Below are positions 51,418-60,647 of a stretch of 63,045 nucleotides of DNA, piece by piece. The position numbers and the translations under genes were made by a program. The notes beneath the pieces were generated by a model that did no database searches, had not been told where the DNA came from, and worked only from the letters and a program-made list of their open reading frames with translations. Within the stretch, counting starts at the first letter, position 1. Each line of letters starts with the position of its first letter. This DNA is from Candidatus Magnetominusculus xianensis (GTDB lineage: Bacteria; Nitrospirota; Thermodesulfovibrionia; Thermodesulfovibrionales; Magnetobacteriaceae): NCBI GenBank assembly GCA_001541255.1, contig LNQR01000021.1, forward strand, positions 1-63,045. The letters are read 5' to 3'.

Positions 51418-52518
51418 TTAACTAAAGATTCGCACAATATAGGCGGCATAAAATATCCCGCCTATCAACAAAGTCCAGCCCGGGAGCGTCTTCTTTACTT
51501 TTATCGTAATTAATATCAATGAGGCCATCGTAATGGCTATGACAATGTTTAAAAGCTCTGTATTTCCCAAAGTCCAACTGGTAAACAGTAAGCCAACCGA
51601 AATGGGTATTGTGGATTGAAATATCATCGCCCCTGTAATATTTCCCATTGCAAGCGTATCCTTGCCTTGTACTGTCCATGTGATGGAATTGTATTTCTCG
51701 GGAAGCTCCGTTGCAAGAGGGGCAATAATTAATGCAAGAACCAGGGAGGATACCCCTGATTTAATTGAAAATATCGTAATATAATCAATAAATATATGTG
51801 CCCCGGCGATGATAAACAGCAGCCCGACAAGTATTTGAAGTACGATATTTGCAAATGCCTTTGAGCATCCAAGGTAACAGTTTAAATATAATTTCCCATC
51901 ATACTCTTCCCCAGCTTCAGCCTCATGGCTTAACGTTACCTTACAAAACGCCACATAAACTATGACCAATCCTATCGCCCCAAGGTATTTTACAATAGTG
52001 TTTCCCCATAAGCTGATAATAAGGATAAATACCATTGTCGGAACATAAAACACCAGGTCTGTCTCCAAAGCCTTGATACTGACATTAAACAAAGGTTTTT
52101 CCCTGTCTTTTTTTAGCCATAAGATAAAGACAGTCACACCAAGAAAAAACATAGCCAATGTAGTCAACATAAAAGGCGCCCCTAAAATCGAGCCAACGGC
52201 AATCCCTTCACCATGTTGTTCCGAGCCGAAGATTATGGCAAAAATCGGGACAAGTGTCTCAGGGAGGGCTGTCCCCACGGCTGCTAAAATGCCTCCAGCT
52301 GCTGCATGGGATAAATTCATATGCCGTCCCAGGTTCTCTACACCGTTTGCAAATAACTCACATCCGCCTAGTATAATTGCCATCGACAGAATAAGTACGG
52401 CAACTATCACAAGATATGATAACTCATCTGGGGTATGTGAGTGAGATACATGTCTCAGAAAAAAGAATATACTGGCAAGGAGAGCTACAACGGCGGCAAT
52501 CCCTAAAATTTGTTTCAT
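51418..52518 (-). CDS. Ca2+/cation antiporter family (Na+/Ca2+ exchanger-like) membrane protein
   Basis: The 366-residue protein has about ten helices with two alpha-repeats: GGCELFANGVENLG.. AAVGTALPETLVPIFAI and a second SLVLALIIAPLATELPEKYNSI. The TALPE/TELPE motifs coordinate cations in the CaCA family. It likely exchanges Ca2+ for Na+ or H+. Its start overlaps the ubiD stop by four bases. Confidence 0.88.
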   Translation of the reverse strand: MKQILGIAAVVALLASIFFFLRHVSHSHTPDELSYLVIVAVLILSMAIILGGCELFANGVENLGRHMNLSHAAAGGILAAVGTALPETLVPIFAIIFGSEQHGEGIAVGSILGAPFMLTTLAMFFLGVTVFILWLKKDREKPLFNVSIKALETDLVFYVPTMVFILIISLWGNTIVKYLGAIGLVIVYVAFCKVTLSHEAEAGEEYDGKLYLNCYLGCSKAFANIVLQILVGLLFIIAGAHIFIDYITIFSIKSGVSSLVLALIIAPLATELPEKYNSITWTVQGKDTLAMGNITGAMIFQSTIPISVGLLFTSWTLGNTELLNIVIAITMASLILITIKVKKTLPGWTLLIGGIFYAAYIVRIFS

Positions 52519-53957
52519 AAACCGTACTCCTGCCAGCGCTTATCTACAAGGGCAGTGATCTCTGGCGACATCGATATGTCATCCGGCCAATTACGTGTAA
52601 ACCCCTCGGAGGCAAGTTTTTTTGTCGCATCTATACCAATCTTGCCGCCATAGGCCGGTATTGCCGAGGCATGTTCAAGCACGTCAAGCGGGCCTTCCAC
52701 AACAACGGTGTCTCTCTTTGGGTCTACGTTGTTTCCTATCCTCCAGACTACCTCTGAGGGGTTTTGAACGTCAACCCATTTGTCCACAATTACAATCATC
52801 TTGGTAAAGCTCATCTGCCCCATACCCCAGAGGGCATACATCACCTTTCTGGCGTGCCCGGGGTAGCGCTTATCTATCGATATAAGGGCGATGTTATGAA
52901 ACACACCCTCAAGCGGCAGATTCATATCCACAATTTCAGGGAGCTGCTTTTTTAAAAGCGGCAGGAATATCCTCTCCGTCGCCTTCGCAATAAAACAGTC
53001 CTCCATCGGAGGCTTCCCCACTATTGTGGCAGGGTAAATGGCATTTTTTCTGTGCGTAATACACGTAATATGAAACACTGGAAACTCGTCCTCTAAGGAA
53101 TAATAGCCGGTATGGTCGCCAAACGGCCCCTCTGTCCGCCGTTCAAACGGCTCAACATAGCCCTCAAGGACGAACTCGGCATTAGCCGGTACCTCAAGTG
53201 CCACTGTCTCACATTTAATAAGCTCTACAGGGGATTTCCTTAAAAACCCCGCAAAGAGCATCTCATCTATGCCCTCGGGAAGCGGCGCTGTCGCAGTATA
53301 AAGCGTTGCAGGGTCAGCGCCGACAACGACTGCAACATCAAGGCGCCTTCCCAGTTTCTCAGCCTTTTTATAGTGCCTTGCGCCGTCTTTGTGCATATGC
53401 CAGTGCATCCCAGTTGTGGTGTCGTCATACACCTGCATCCTGTACATGCCGCAGTTTCTCTCTCCGGTCTCTGGGTCTTTGGTGAACACCATGGGCAGCG
53501 TAATAAATCTACCACCGTCCTCTGGCCATGTCTTTAATATCGGCAGGGCAAACAGCGAAGGGTTGTTTTTTATTATCACGTCCTTACAGGCCCCATGCTT
53601 GACGTATGAAGGAAAGAAATCGGCAAGGCGTTTTAACATCGGCAGTGCCCTTAGCTTATCAATAAAATTAGTAGGAATCTCAGGCTCTAAAAACTCTATT
53701 ATCTCTTTTCCTATCGAATCAATGGACTCTACACCAAGGGCAAGACACATCCTCTCATATGAACCAAACAGGTTCACAGCACACGAAAAGTCAGACCCCT
53801 TACAGCGCTCAAACAACAGCGCCGGGCCGCCTTGCTTGACAATGCGGTCATTAATCTCCGGTATCTCAAGTACAGGGTCAACCTCTGCCTTCACGCGCTT
53901 TAGCAGCGCCCTCTTTTCCAGCGTCTTTATGAAATCACCAAGGTCTTTATATGCCAT
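52515..53957 (-). CDS. ubiD: UbiD family decarboxylase
   Basis: The 480-residue protein shows UbiD motifs: GGPALLFERCKGS, MYRMQVYDDTTTGMHWHMHKDGARHY with prFMN/metal-binding residues, GAPATLY-like GADPATLY, EGPFGDHTGYYS and a C-terminal catalytic region GIDATKK. UbiD enzymes use prenylated FMN to decarboxylate aromatic acids, for example in ubiquinone or futalosine-route menaquinone synthesis. The partner UbiX is not in the window. A TATAAT (minus strand, 53989-53984) lies 27 bases upstream of the start. Confidence 0.93.
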   Translation of the reverse strand: MAYKDLGDFIKTLEKRALLKRVKAEVDPVLEIPEINDRIVKQGGPALLFERCKGSDFSCAVNLFGSYERMCLALGVESIDSIGKEIIEFLEPEIPTNFIDKLRALPMLKRLADFFPSYVKHGACKDVIIKNNPSLFALPILKTWPEDGGRFITLPMVFTKDPETGERNCGMYRMQVYDDTTTGMHWHMHKDGARHYKKAEKLGRRLDVAVVVGADPATLYTATAPLPEGIDEMLFAGFLRKSPVELIKCETVALEVPANAEFVLEGYVEPFERRTEGPFGDHTGYYSLEDEFPVFHITCITHRKNAIYPATIVGKPPMEDCFIAKATERIFLPLLKKQLPEIVDMNLPLEGVFHNIALISIDKRYPGHARKVMYALWGMGQMSFTKMIVIVDKWVDVQNPSEVVWRIGNNVDPKRDTVVVEGPLDVLEHASAIPAYGGKIGIDATKKLASEGFTRNWPDDISMSPEITALVDKRWQEYGL

Positions 53958-54182
53958 TTGCTCAACTCATAACAACAGGCTTCATTATAACACAAAAGTC
54001 TTGTCTAAAAAAACTATAATACTCCCCAAAAACTGGGCAAAGGGATAAGGTGGATGATACATCACAATGAGGTGTATTTCGGCGAAAACATAACTAACAG
54101 TAGACAGACTGATAATTTAATCCAGAGACTAATTTCTTGTCTTGACAATGGGGATGGGTATAGTACAATGTTACGGCAGCAA
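53958..54182. other. Intergenic region upstream of ubiD
   Basis: It contains the likely ubiD -10 box (TATAAT, minus strand 53989-53984, weak -35). On the plus strand a TTGACA...TACAAT pair with a 16-base spacer (54142-54169) points into the 3' end of gltX, a possible antisense promoter. No gene is convincing. Confidence 0.4.
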
Positions 54183-55580
54183 TTAAATTCCCCTAACAGA
54201 CACCAGAGCCTTTTGCAGCCTTTTTATTGTCCGCTCTTTTCCCACTAGCTCTATGACCTCAAATATACCAGGACTTACTGTGTTTCCCGTTAGGGCTACC
54301 CTTGTCGGCTGGGCTATCTTGCCAAGCTGGATGTTATATTCAGTCATCAGCCCCGTAAACACGGACTCTATCTCCTTCGCTGTAAAGCCGCTGTCTGATA
54401 TCGCACTGAGCCTTTCTATTAATGCCATAATGTACGGCTTTGTCTCTGAGGTCAGAAACTTCTTTCCCGCCTTTTCATCTATTACTACTGTCTCTTCAAT
54501 ATAGTATTGCAGTGAATTTGCCAGCTCTATTATGGTTCTTGAGCGCTCCTGAAGGGTTGCTATCGCCCTGGCAAGCCACGCCTTATCCAAACCAGTGGTG
54601 TCAAGCGTCAACAGCGGGATCAATTCATCGGGCGGCTTCGCCTTAATGTATTCACTGTTCATCCACAACAGCTTCTCCGGATTGAAAACGGCGGCAGAGG
54701 AGCCGACATGCTCTAATGAAAATTTCTCTATCAGTTCGGCCTTCGAGAATATCTCCTGGTCAGCGTGTGACCAGCCAAGCCGTACAAGGTAATTCAACAG
54801 CGCCTCCGGCAGATAACCCATCTCACGATAGGCCTGCACAGACGTTGCCCCATGACGCTTACTCAGACGCGCCTTGTCAGAGCCAAGTATCATCGGCAGG
54901 TGCGCAAACTTCGGCGGCGTCTTCCCAAATGCCTCATATATGTGTATCTGCTTCGGCGTGTTATTTAAATGGTCATCCCCTCTGATTATGTGCGTTATGC
55001 CCATCTCTATGTCATCCACTACGACTACGAAATTATACGTTGGCGTGTCGTCTGAACGCATTATTATAAAATCGTCAAATACAGTGTTTTCATAAACTAT
55101 CTTGCCTTTTATTAAATCATCAACCAGGGTGCTGCCATACAGGGGCATCTTAAACCTGACAGTTGGTTTTATCTCCGCGATGGGGTTTTTCAAATCCCTG
55201 CATGTGCCGTCATATCTGGGCGGCTTACCGGCTGCGGCGGCAAGTTTTCTCTTTGATTCCAACTCCTCTGCAGAACAATAGCAATAATACGCCCTATCCT
55301 CTTTAAGCAGGCGGGTTACATACTGACGGTACAGCTCCGTGCGGTCGGTCTGTCTGAAAGGTCCCTCATCGTGGTCAAGGTTCAGCCATTTCATGCCGTC
55401 TATGATTGCCTCTATGTATTCGTCCGTTGAGCGGCTCCTGTCAGTGTCCTCTATGCGTAGAATAAATTTTCCATTGTGATGTCTGGCAAATAAATAATTA
55501 AAAAGGGCAGTCCTCGCCCCGCCTATGTGAAGATACCCCGTAGGGCTTGGCGCAAACCGTACTCTTATATCCTCTGACAC
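54183..55580 (-). CDS. gltX: Glutamyl-tRNA synthetase
   Basis: The class I signatures are RFAPSPTGYLHIGGARTALFN and the KMSKS-like ARLSKRHGATSV; EDTDRSRSTDEYIEAI and RGDDHLNNTPKQI are also typical. It charges tRNA-Glu. GTG 55580 is chosen because AGGAGG lies six bases upstream; an ATG at 55586 sits directly against the Shine-Dalgarno sequence. The motifs do not say whether it is discriminating or non-discriminating. Confidence 0.95.
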   Translation of the reverse strand: MSEDIRVRFAPSPTGYLHIGGARTALFNYLFARHHNGKFILRIEDTDRSRSTDEYIEAIIDGMKWLNLDHDEGPFRQTDRTELYRQYVTRLLKEDRAYYCYCSAEELESKRKLAAAAGKPPRYDGTCRDLKNPIAEIKPTVRFKMPLYGSTLVDDLIKGKIVYENTVFDDFIIMRSDDTPTYNFVVVVDDIEMGITHIIRGDDHLNNTPKQIHIYEAFGKTPPKFAHLPMILGSDKARLSKRHGATSVQAYREMGYLPEALLNYLVRLGWSHADQEIFSKAELIEKFSLEHVGSSAAVFNPEKLLWMNSEYIKAKPPDELIPLLTLDTTGLDKAWLARAIATLQERSRTIIELANSLQYYIEETVVIDEKAGKKFLTSETKPYIMALIERLSAISDSGFTAKEIESVFTGLMTEYNIQLGKIAQPTRVALTGNTVSPGIFEVIELVGKERTIKRLQKALVSVRGI

Positions 55581-55625
55581 ACACATCCTCCTTTTTACTG
55601 CAACGCCCTATTCTAACATATGTGA

Positions 55626-55654
55626 TTGCAAAAATCGCAACGCCCTACTATAAT
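55626..55654 (+). promoter_or_regulatory. Promoter of the TIM-barrel isomerase gene, near-leaderless
   Basis: TTGCAA (55626-55631) and a perfect TATAAT (55649-55654) are 17 bases apart. Transcription would start near 55661, four bases before the ATG at 55665, with no Shine-Dalgarno sequence. Confidence 0.6.
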
Positions 55655-55664
55655 AACTATGGTT

Positions 55665-56468
55665 ATGGTTGATAAAAAATATATTCGCATAGGCAATCAG
55701 ACGGCCTTCTCATCACCGCAGGGTCGGCTGCCGTTTGATTTTGCTATAAATAACGGCTTTGATGCCTTTGAGTGGTTCTCTGACAAAAAATCATGGGGCC
55801 AGGGCTGGGATATTGAAGATGCCACCAGACAGGACAGACAACTCATAAAAGAACAGTCCACCAGACACAATATAGCCCTGTCTGTGCATGTCCCCGCCGA
55901 GGCCAATCCATTATTCGACAATTTCTCGGACATTTTTAACAAGCATGTAGAGTTCGCCTGCGACGTCGGGGCGTCAAATATAAATATTCACCTCTTTACA
56001 GAACATGGAATCGAGAGCTATATGAAATCCCTGATTCCATTAATCAACATTACTGCCAATGCCCGGATTCAACTGTCCATCGAGAACACTACTATTACAG
56101 GCCCTGATGACTTTAACCGGTTATTTTCTATGCTTCCCATCCAAAATGCCAGGCATGTAGGCATGTGCCTTGATATCGGCCACGCCAATATTTTCCATGA
56201 AACCAGAAACGATTTTCTCAGATATATCGACAGGCTTGACGTGCCAATAGTTCATATCCACGCCCACGAGAACTTCGGAGACCGCGACAGCCACATGACA
56301 CTCTTCACCGGCCCATCACAATCAAACAGCCTTGGGCTGAGGGGATTTTCATCAATAATGAAAAACCGCAGTTTTAACGGCATGATTATCATGGAACAAT
56401 GGCCGTCCCCGCCGGAACTCCTTATAAACGCCCGGCTTGGGCTTCTGGATTTTTTTGGGGTACAGTAA
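55665..56468 (+). CDS. Sugar phosphate isomerase/epimerase-like TIM-barrel protein
   Basis: The 267-residue protein matches the AP endonuclease family 2 / xylose isomerase-like TIM barrel: RLPFDFAINNGFDAFEWF, LSVHVPAEANP, GASNINIHLFTEHG, LSIENTTITGPDDFNRLF, GMCLDIGHANIFHE and VHIHAHENFGDRDSH. The Glu, Asp and His metal ligands of the superfamily are present. The substrate is unknown. ATG 55659 is an equally possible start. Confidence 0.8.
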   Translation: MVDKKYIRIGNQTAFSSPQGRLPFDFAINNGFDAFEWFSDKKSWGQGWDIEDATRQDRQLIKEQSTRHNIALSVHVPAEANPLFDNFSDIFNKHVEFACDVGASNINIHLFTEHGIESYMKSLIPLINITANARIQLSIENTTITGPDDFNRLFSMLPIQNARHVGMCLDIGHANIFHETRNDFLRYIDRLDVPIVHIHAHENFGDRDSHMTLFTGPSQSNSLGLRGFSSIMKNRSFNGMIIMEQWPSPPELLINARLGLLDFFGVQ

Positions 56469-56513
56469 ATGTAGTGGCGGTGACTAATGACCATGAGATT
56501 AGGCATGTGTTAT

Positions 56514-57011
56514 TTACGGCAGCAGGAAAAAGCCGATTTGCGTCTCTTCATATTCACCAAGGTCTATGAACTTTAGCCCCAGGGTTATAGTCTTGTCTGT
56601 CTCCTCAATAGTACGCACAACTTCACAAGATACCTTGATTGACTCTTTCCTCGGCGGCAATGCAAGTTTCAACAACATAACACCGCCTGTCTTTTTATGA
56701 ATAGGCTCGATTTTATGACACTTGAGGCTCAGTCCCATGCGGGACATATCTAATATCTCACACTTTTTTGCCGGACTTTTCGTTCCCTTCATCTGATAAT
56801 AAGCCTCAAGATGAATGTCTTTACGATAGAACAAACGAGTATTAATATTAATTGTGATATGCTTTTTGCAGTTAGGGCAAATTATGGTAAATTTCTTTTC
56901 CGGCGGGTACTCCCTTTTTATTTTACCTTTGACCTTACAGTATGGACATTCAATAGGTATTACAGTAGATGGGTAGACAGTGATAGCCCTCTGGTCAGTG
57001 TTATTTTCCAT
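56514..57011 (-). CDS. PilZ-like protein with an N-terminal zinc ribbon
   Basis: CPYCKVKGKIK and CPNCKKHI (about 18-48) form a zinc-ribbon. A PilZ domain follows (about 58-165) with the second c-di-GMP motif (D-S-x-x-G type, ILDMSRMGLSLKC). The first motif RxxxR appears altered (YRKDIHLEA has His at the second position), so c-di-GMP binding is doubtful. AGGAG sequences precede the ATG. The upstream region carries three 13-bp repeats. Confidence 0.8.
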   Translation of the reverse strand: MENNTDQRAITVYPSTVIPIECPYCKVKGKIKREYPPEKKFTIICPNCKKHITININTRLFYRKDIHLEAYYQMKGTKSPAKKCEILDMSRMGLSLKCHKIEPIHKKTGGVMLLKLALPPRKESIKVSCEVVRTIEETDKTITLGLKFIDLGEYEETQIGFFLLP

Positions 57012-57028
57012 CTTACTCCTTTCCTCCT

Positions 57029-57075
57029 AGTATAATTACAGAGTATAATTACAGATAACTACAGTATAATTACAC
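57029..57075. repeat. Three 13-bp repeats upstream of the PilZ gene
   Basis: AGTATAATTACAG occurs at 57029 and 57042 back to back, and AGTATAATTACAC at 57063. On the minus strand each copy carries a TGTAATTATACT stretch with a TATACT -10-like core. This could be an operator or overlapping promoters. Confidence 0.8.
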
Positions 57076-57249
57076 AGTCAGACCCCATATTTTATTATAC
57101 AATATTCACATCGATTTTAACCGCAGTCTATGGATTGAATTAAATATTGTATTTTTGTTACACTACTGCAGTAGGTGATGGAAGGCTATCAGTCTTCGTT
57201 ATCAGTGGAGAGAGGCTTGATTAATTGGATAAAAAGGATATATGATATT

Positions 57250-57801
57250 ATGGTGAAGCGTTTGAGAGATATAAAAGGTTTTTCGTTAGTTGAACTTATG
57301 GTAGTTATAGCGATAATCAGCCTGTTGACCGCTATAGCGGTACCTGCCTTTTTGGGGCAGAGAGAAAAGGCCCGGGTTAGGGCAACAGAGTCAAACGCAA
57401 GGAGTGCAGTTACCGATTTACAAGGATATCTCGATTTGTACGTAGCCGGTGAGCCATATATAATCATCACCAATACATCAGGCTCACAAGGATGCATTCA
57501 GGTTGCAACCCCAGTCACAGCAAATCAGACGTGTGAAGCTGCTTTAAATCAAGCCAGCGTCGCCACATACCCGGCATATCCTGGCGGCCTGACCTCAGTT
57601 CTCTCACACTTTATCTCCCATCATACCTTTAAGGGAGACGCGAGTGTATTTTCCGGTAATCCATTATTTGTAATGGCCTCCCCATCAGAGGGGCAGATTC
57701 TTTTAAACCCGATTAGCAGCAATGTCGTTGTTATACTTGCTTACGCATCAAACACCACATCGCCAATTTTCAGTCAAGTGCAAATGGTAACGGTCCGCTG
57801 A
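57250..57801 (+). CDS. Type IV pilin-like protein
   Basis: The leader ends RDIKG before FSLVELMVVIAIISLLTAIAVPAFLGQREKARV, with Glu5 present, as in type IV pilin and T2SS major pseudopilin precursors. The 184-residue protein has a C-terminal region with one Cys pair (GCIQ.. QTCEA), and its small size suits PilA or a minor pilin. The start at 57250 has AAAGGA upstream. A 12-bp perfect palindrome (CTACTGCAGTAG, 57163-57174) lies near its 5' end. Confidence 0.88.
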   Translation: MVKRLRDIKGFSLVELMVVIAIISLLTAIAVPAFLGQREKARVRATESNARSAVTDLQGYLDLYVAGEPYIIITNTSGSQGCIQVATPVTANQTCEAALNQASVATYPAYPGGLTSVLSHFISHHTFKGDASVFSGNPLFVMASPSEGQILLNPISSNVVVILAYASNTTSPIFSQVQMVTVR

Positions 57802-57839
57802 TAAGATAAGCTGGGAAAAGCTGGGAAAATAAGAAGCCG

Positions 57840-58436
57840 CTATAAAATCTTAAACATACCGGCCAATACCCACAGCAGGAGTGCAATGTAAATAAAAAAT
57901 ACCACAGACACCATAAACCATGTCAGATGTCTTGGTTTAGCAGCACCCGCAAATCCATCCATTCTTGTTGCCCCATGAGTTGGATAATCAACACGTTCAT
58001 TCTTGTCAGGGCTTTCGACGAATCCAATGGAAGGATTAAGATATAATGCCTCATCTGATAGAAATGTCTCACCACTTATTCCATGTTTTCTCTCTAAATA
58101 TCTTGCCTGAAAGTACCGCAGCTTTAACCTCATTTGAAGCTTCATCGAGGATATTAACCAGTGTACACAGATAAACTCACCAATTACTATAAGAAATAAC
58201 ACAGATATATTGGTTATATGAATATCTGACTTGCCTGCCGCATAAGCTAATAAGCCCATGGAACACAATATTATACATAGATTCAGGGCAAGATATGCCA
58301 GCTCAGTCCACATCAGGCGGTTCTCTATTGTAAGTATAGCATTCATCAGCAAAGAGTATTTACCTGTGGTTAGACCATCTGCCAACCCACTCCTATTATC
58401 TTGCACTGCTGCAATACCCGCCGCTTTTTCAGCCAT
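57840..58436 (-). CDS. Small multi-pass membrane protein of unknown function
   Basis: The 198-residue protein has about three membrane helices: two near residues 45-90 and one at the C-terminus (WFMVSVVFFIYIALLLWVLAG). The soluble part includes ARYLERKHGISGETFLSDEALYLNP. This resembles small octameric-type bacterial membrane proteins, but I cannot name a family. The start at 58436 has no Shine-Dalgarno sequence and sits about three bases after a predicted transcription start. Confidence 0.6.
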   Translation of the reverse strand: MAEKAAGIAAVQDNRSGLADGLTTGKYSLLMNAILTIENRLMWTELAYLALNLCIILCSMGLLAYAAGKSDIHITNISVLFLIVIGEFICVHWLISSMKLQMRLKLRYFQARYLERKHGISGETFLSDEALYLNPSIGFVESPDKNERVDYPTHGATRMDGFAGAAKPRHLTWFMVSVVFFIYIALLLWVLAGMFKIL

Positions 58437-58445
58437 AGTGACATC

Positions 58446-58475
58446 ACTATAACACAATCTTTAAACATATGACAA
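58446..58475 (-). promoter_or_regulatory. Promoter candidate of the small membrane protein gene
   Basis: On the minus strand TTGTCA (58475-58470) and TATAGT (58451-58446) are 18 bases apart. The ATG (58436) would be about three bases into the transcript, suggesting a leaderless mRNA. Confidence 0.5.
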
Positions 58476-58700
58476 GTGGAAAATGCTACCCATGTTCAGA
58501 TACTAGGAATATAAATTGAAACGCTCATAGCTGGAAATCCAGCCCCATAACCTCACAGCGGTGTTTTTATTTATGACAAGCTAGCTGTTAAACATATTAC
58601 ACAGTCATACATGTATTTTGAATCACACAAGTATAGCCCCCGTTCTTTGTATTATAGAATTAACATAAGAGAAAGTAATAAGAACAAGGAGGAAAACAGT
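58476..58700. other. Leader region of the chitinase gene
   Basis: About 225 bases with a small hairpin (GCTGG AAAT CCAGC) and a run of T after CACAGCGGTG near 58555-58570. No riboswitch consensus was recognised. AAGGAGG lies before the ATG at 58701. Confidence 0.35.
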
Positions 58701-60524
58701 ATGAGAAAAATAATAGCCTTAGCAGTTGCCATAGCGGTAATAACATTGATGCCTGTTTACGACAACTTGTTTGCCTCGGGTACAGCGGCCTACAAGATAG
58801 TCGGGTATTTTGTGGAGTGGGGTGTATACGCGAGGAACTACCAGGTGAGCGATATCCCTGCGGCTAAATTGACACATATAAACTATGCCTTTGCCAAGAT
58901 AGACGACAACGGAGAGATTGCGGTATGGGATACCTATGCGGCATTGGAGAAGTTTTACCCGGCGACGGACTCATGGAGTGTCAACGAGATACGGGGAAAT
59001 TTCAAACAGTTACGGCTGCTTAAGGAAAAATACCCTAATCTAAAAATCTTAGTGTCTATAGGGGGCTGGACAGGTTCGCAGAACTTCTCCTCGGTGGCAT
59101 CAAATAGTGCATCGCGCCTGAAATTTGCTAATTCTGTGGTCGCGTTCCTTCAGACGTATAGCTTCTTTGACGGCATAGACATCGACTGGGAGTTCCCGGT
59201 CATTGGCGGCTTAAACGCTGGTGCTGCCTCAGACAGGGACAACTATACGCTGCTTATCAGGGACCTTCGTTCAGTCCTCGGCTCAGGTCGGCTGATAACC
59301 ATAGCGGCAAGTGCAAACCCCAGCGGGATTGCCGCGCTTGACTATAACTCTTTCATAGGATACCTCGACTGGGTAAATGTTATGACATACGATTTCCATG
59401 GGGCATGGGATAGTAAGACAGGACATAACTCAGCCCTGTTTAACAACGCAGACTACCTAAACAGCCAATATAATATCTACAGCGCCGTAGAAAACCTCAG
59501 AAACGCAGGGGTGCCAAAGGACAAGATTGTAACAGGGCTTGCCTTTTACGGCAGAAGTGTCACCGGTGCGGCATCAGTTGGTATAAATGTGCAGTTTGCT
59601 GGCGGTGCAGGGCCAGGCAGCTATGAACCAGGAGTGCTTGACTACAAAGACATAGCGGTCAACTATATAAGCAAAAACGACTACCAGTACTACTGGGACA
59701 GTGTAGCGCGCGTACCGTATCTGTACAATTCTGCAAAGCATGTGTTTATCAGCTACGACAACGTACAGTCAATCATGGAAAAGAGCTACTATGCCACAGG
59801 ATTTGGCGGCGTAATGTTCTGGGAACTCTCAGGGGACGACGGCACACTGCTAAAGGCAATCCACGACGGTGCAGGCTCACCGAATATCCTGCCAACACCT
59901 ACGCCAACTCCGGCCCCTACACCAACGCCTACGCCTACAGCTACTCCAACACCCACACCCGGCGGGCAGGCTACATACACCAAAGTTGTCACCAGCTCAT
60001 GGAACACTGGTTACTGCGCTGATGTAACAGTGACAAACAAGACGACACAAACAATTTTATGGAGCATATCTATGCCTGTTACGGGAACAATTAGCTCACT
60101 TTGGAATGCGGTTTATACAGTCACTGGAAATACGGCTACGGTTTCCGGTGTAGATTGGAACAAGTCTCTAAGTTCGGGGGCATCCACTCAGTTTGGGTTT
60201 TGCGCAACTACGACAACGCCAGTACCAACACCTACGCCAACACCAACGCCGACACCCGCACCCGGCGGACAAGCAACATACACCAAAGTTGTCACCAGCT
60301 CATGGAACACTGGTTACTGCGCTGATGTAACAGTGACAAACAAAACGACACAAACGATTTTATGGAGCATATCGATGCCTGTTACGGGTACAATAAGTTC
60401 ATTTTGGAATGCGGCTTACACGGTCACTGGAAATACGGCTACGGTTACTGGTTTAGATTGGAACAAGTCTCTGACACCAGGGTCGTCTGCTCAGTTTGGG
60501 TTTTGCGCAGCAACCGGGCCGTAA
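58701..60524 (+). CDS. Secreted GH18 chitinase with two CBM2-like domains
   Basis: A signal peptide (about 1-26) precedes a GH18 TIM barrel (about 32-392) with SIGGW and the catalytic DGIDIDWEFP (Glu164), plus VNVMTYDFHGAWD and GVMFWELSGDDG. Two Pro-Thr linkers separate two CBM2-like domains (about 423-503 and 525-607; VVTSSWNTGYCADVTVTNKTTQ, then WNKSL), which are nearly identical at the DNA level. It should hydrolyse chitin or related beta-1,4-GlcNAc polymers outside the cell. It is a plausible T2SS substrate. AAGGAGG supports the start, 31 codons into a longer open frame. Confidence 0.92.
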   Translation: MRKIIALAVAIAVITLMPVYDNLFASGTAAYKIVGYFVEWGVYARNYQVSDIPAAKLTHINYAFAKIDDNGEIAVWDTYAALEKFYPATDSWSVNEIRGNFKQLRLLKEKYPNLKILVSIGGWTGSQNFSSVASNSASRLKFANSVVAFLQTYSFFDGIDIDWEFPVIGGLNAGAASDRDNYTLLIRDLRSVLGSGRLITIAASANPSGIAALDYNSFIGYLDWVNVMTYDFHGAWDSKTGHNSALFNNADYLNSQYNIYSAVENLRNAGVPKDKIVTGLAFYGRSVTGAASVGINVQFAGGAGPGSYEPGVLDYKDIAVNYISKNDYQYYWDSVARVPYLYNSAKHVFISYDNVQSIMEKSYYATGFGGVMFWELSGDDGTLLKAIHDGAGSPNILPTPTPTPAPTPTPTPTATPTPTPGGQATYTKVVTSSWNTGYCADVTVTNKTTQTILWSISMPVTGTISSLWNAVYTVTGNTATVSGVDWNKSLSSGASTQFGFCATTTTPVPTPTPTPTPTPAPGGQATYTKVVTSSWNTGYCADVTVTNKTTQTILWSISMPVTGTISSFWNAAYTVTGNTATVTGLDWNKSLTPGSSAQFGFCAATGP

Positions 60525-60647
60525 TAGTTTCCAACCTGTGCCGCAAAGAAAACGGCAGACTGGGATAAGTACAAGTACATAGATACCGAAAGGGAGGCTA
60601 AGATGCACTGGGGAGATAATGATTGTTCCATTTAACTACGCATGACA

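Noticed and set aside
54054..54248. A 64-codon frame on the plus strand near the gltX end
   Set aside because: It overlaps gltX and has no Shine-Dalgarno sequence or recognisable family.
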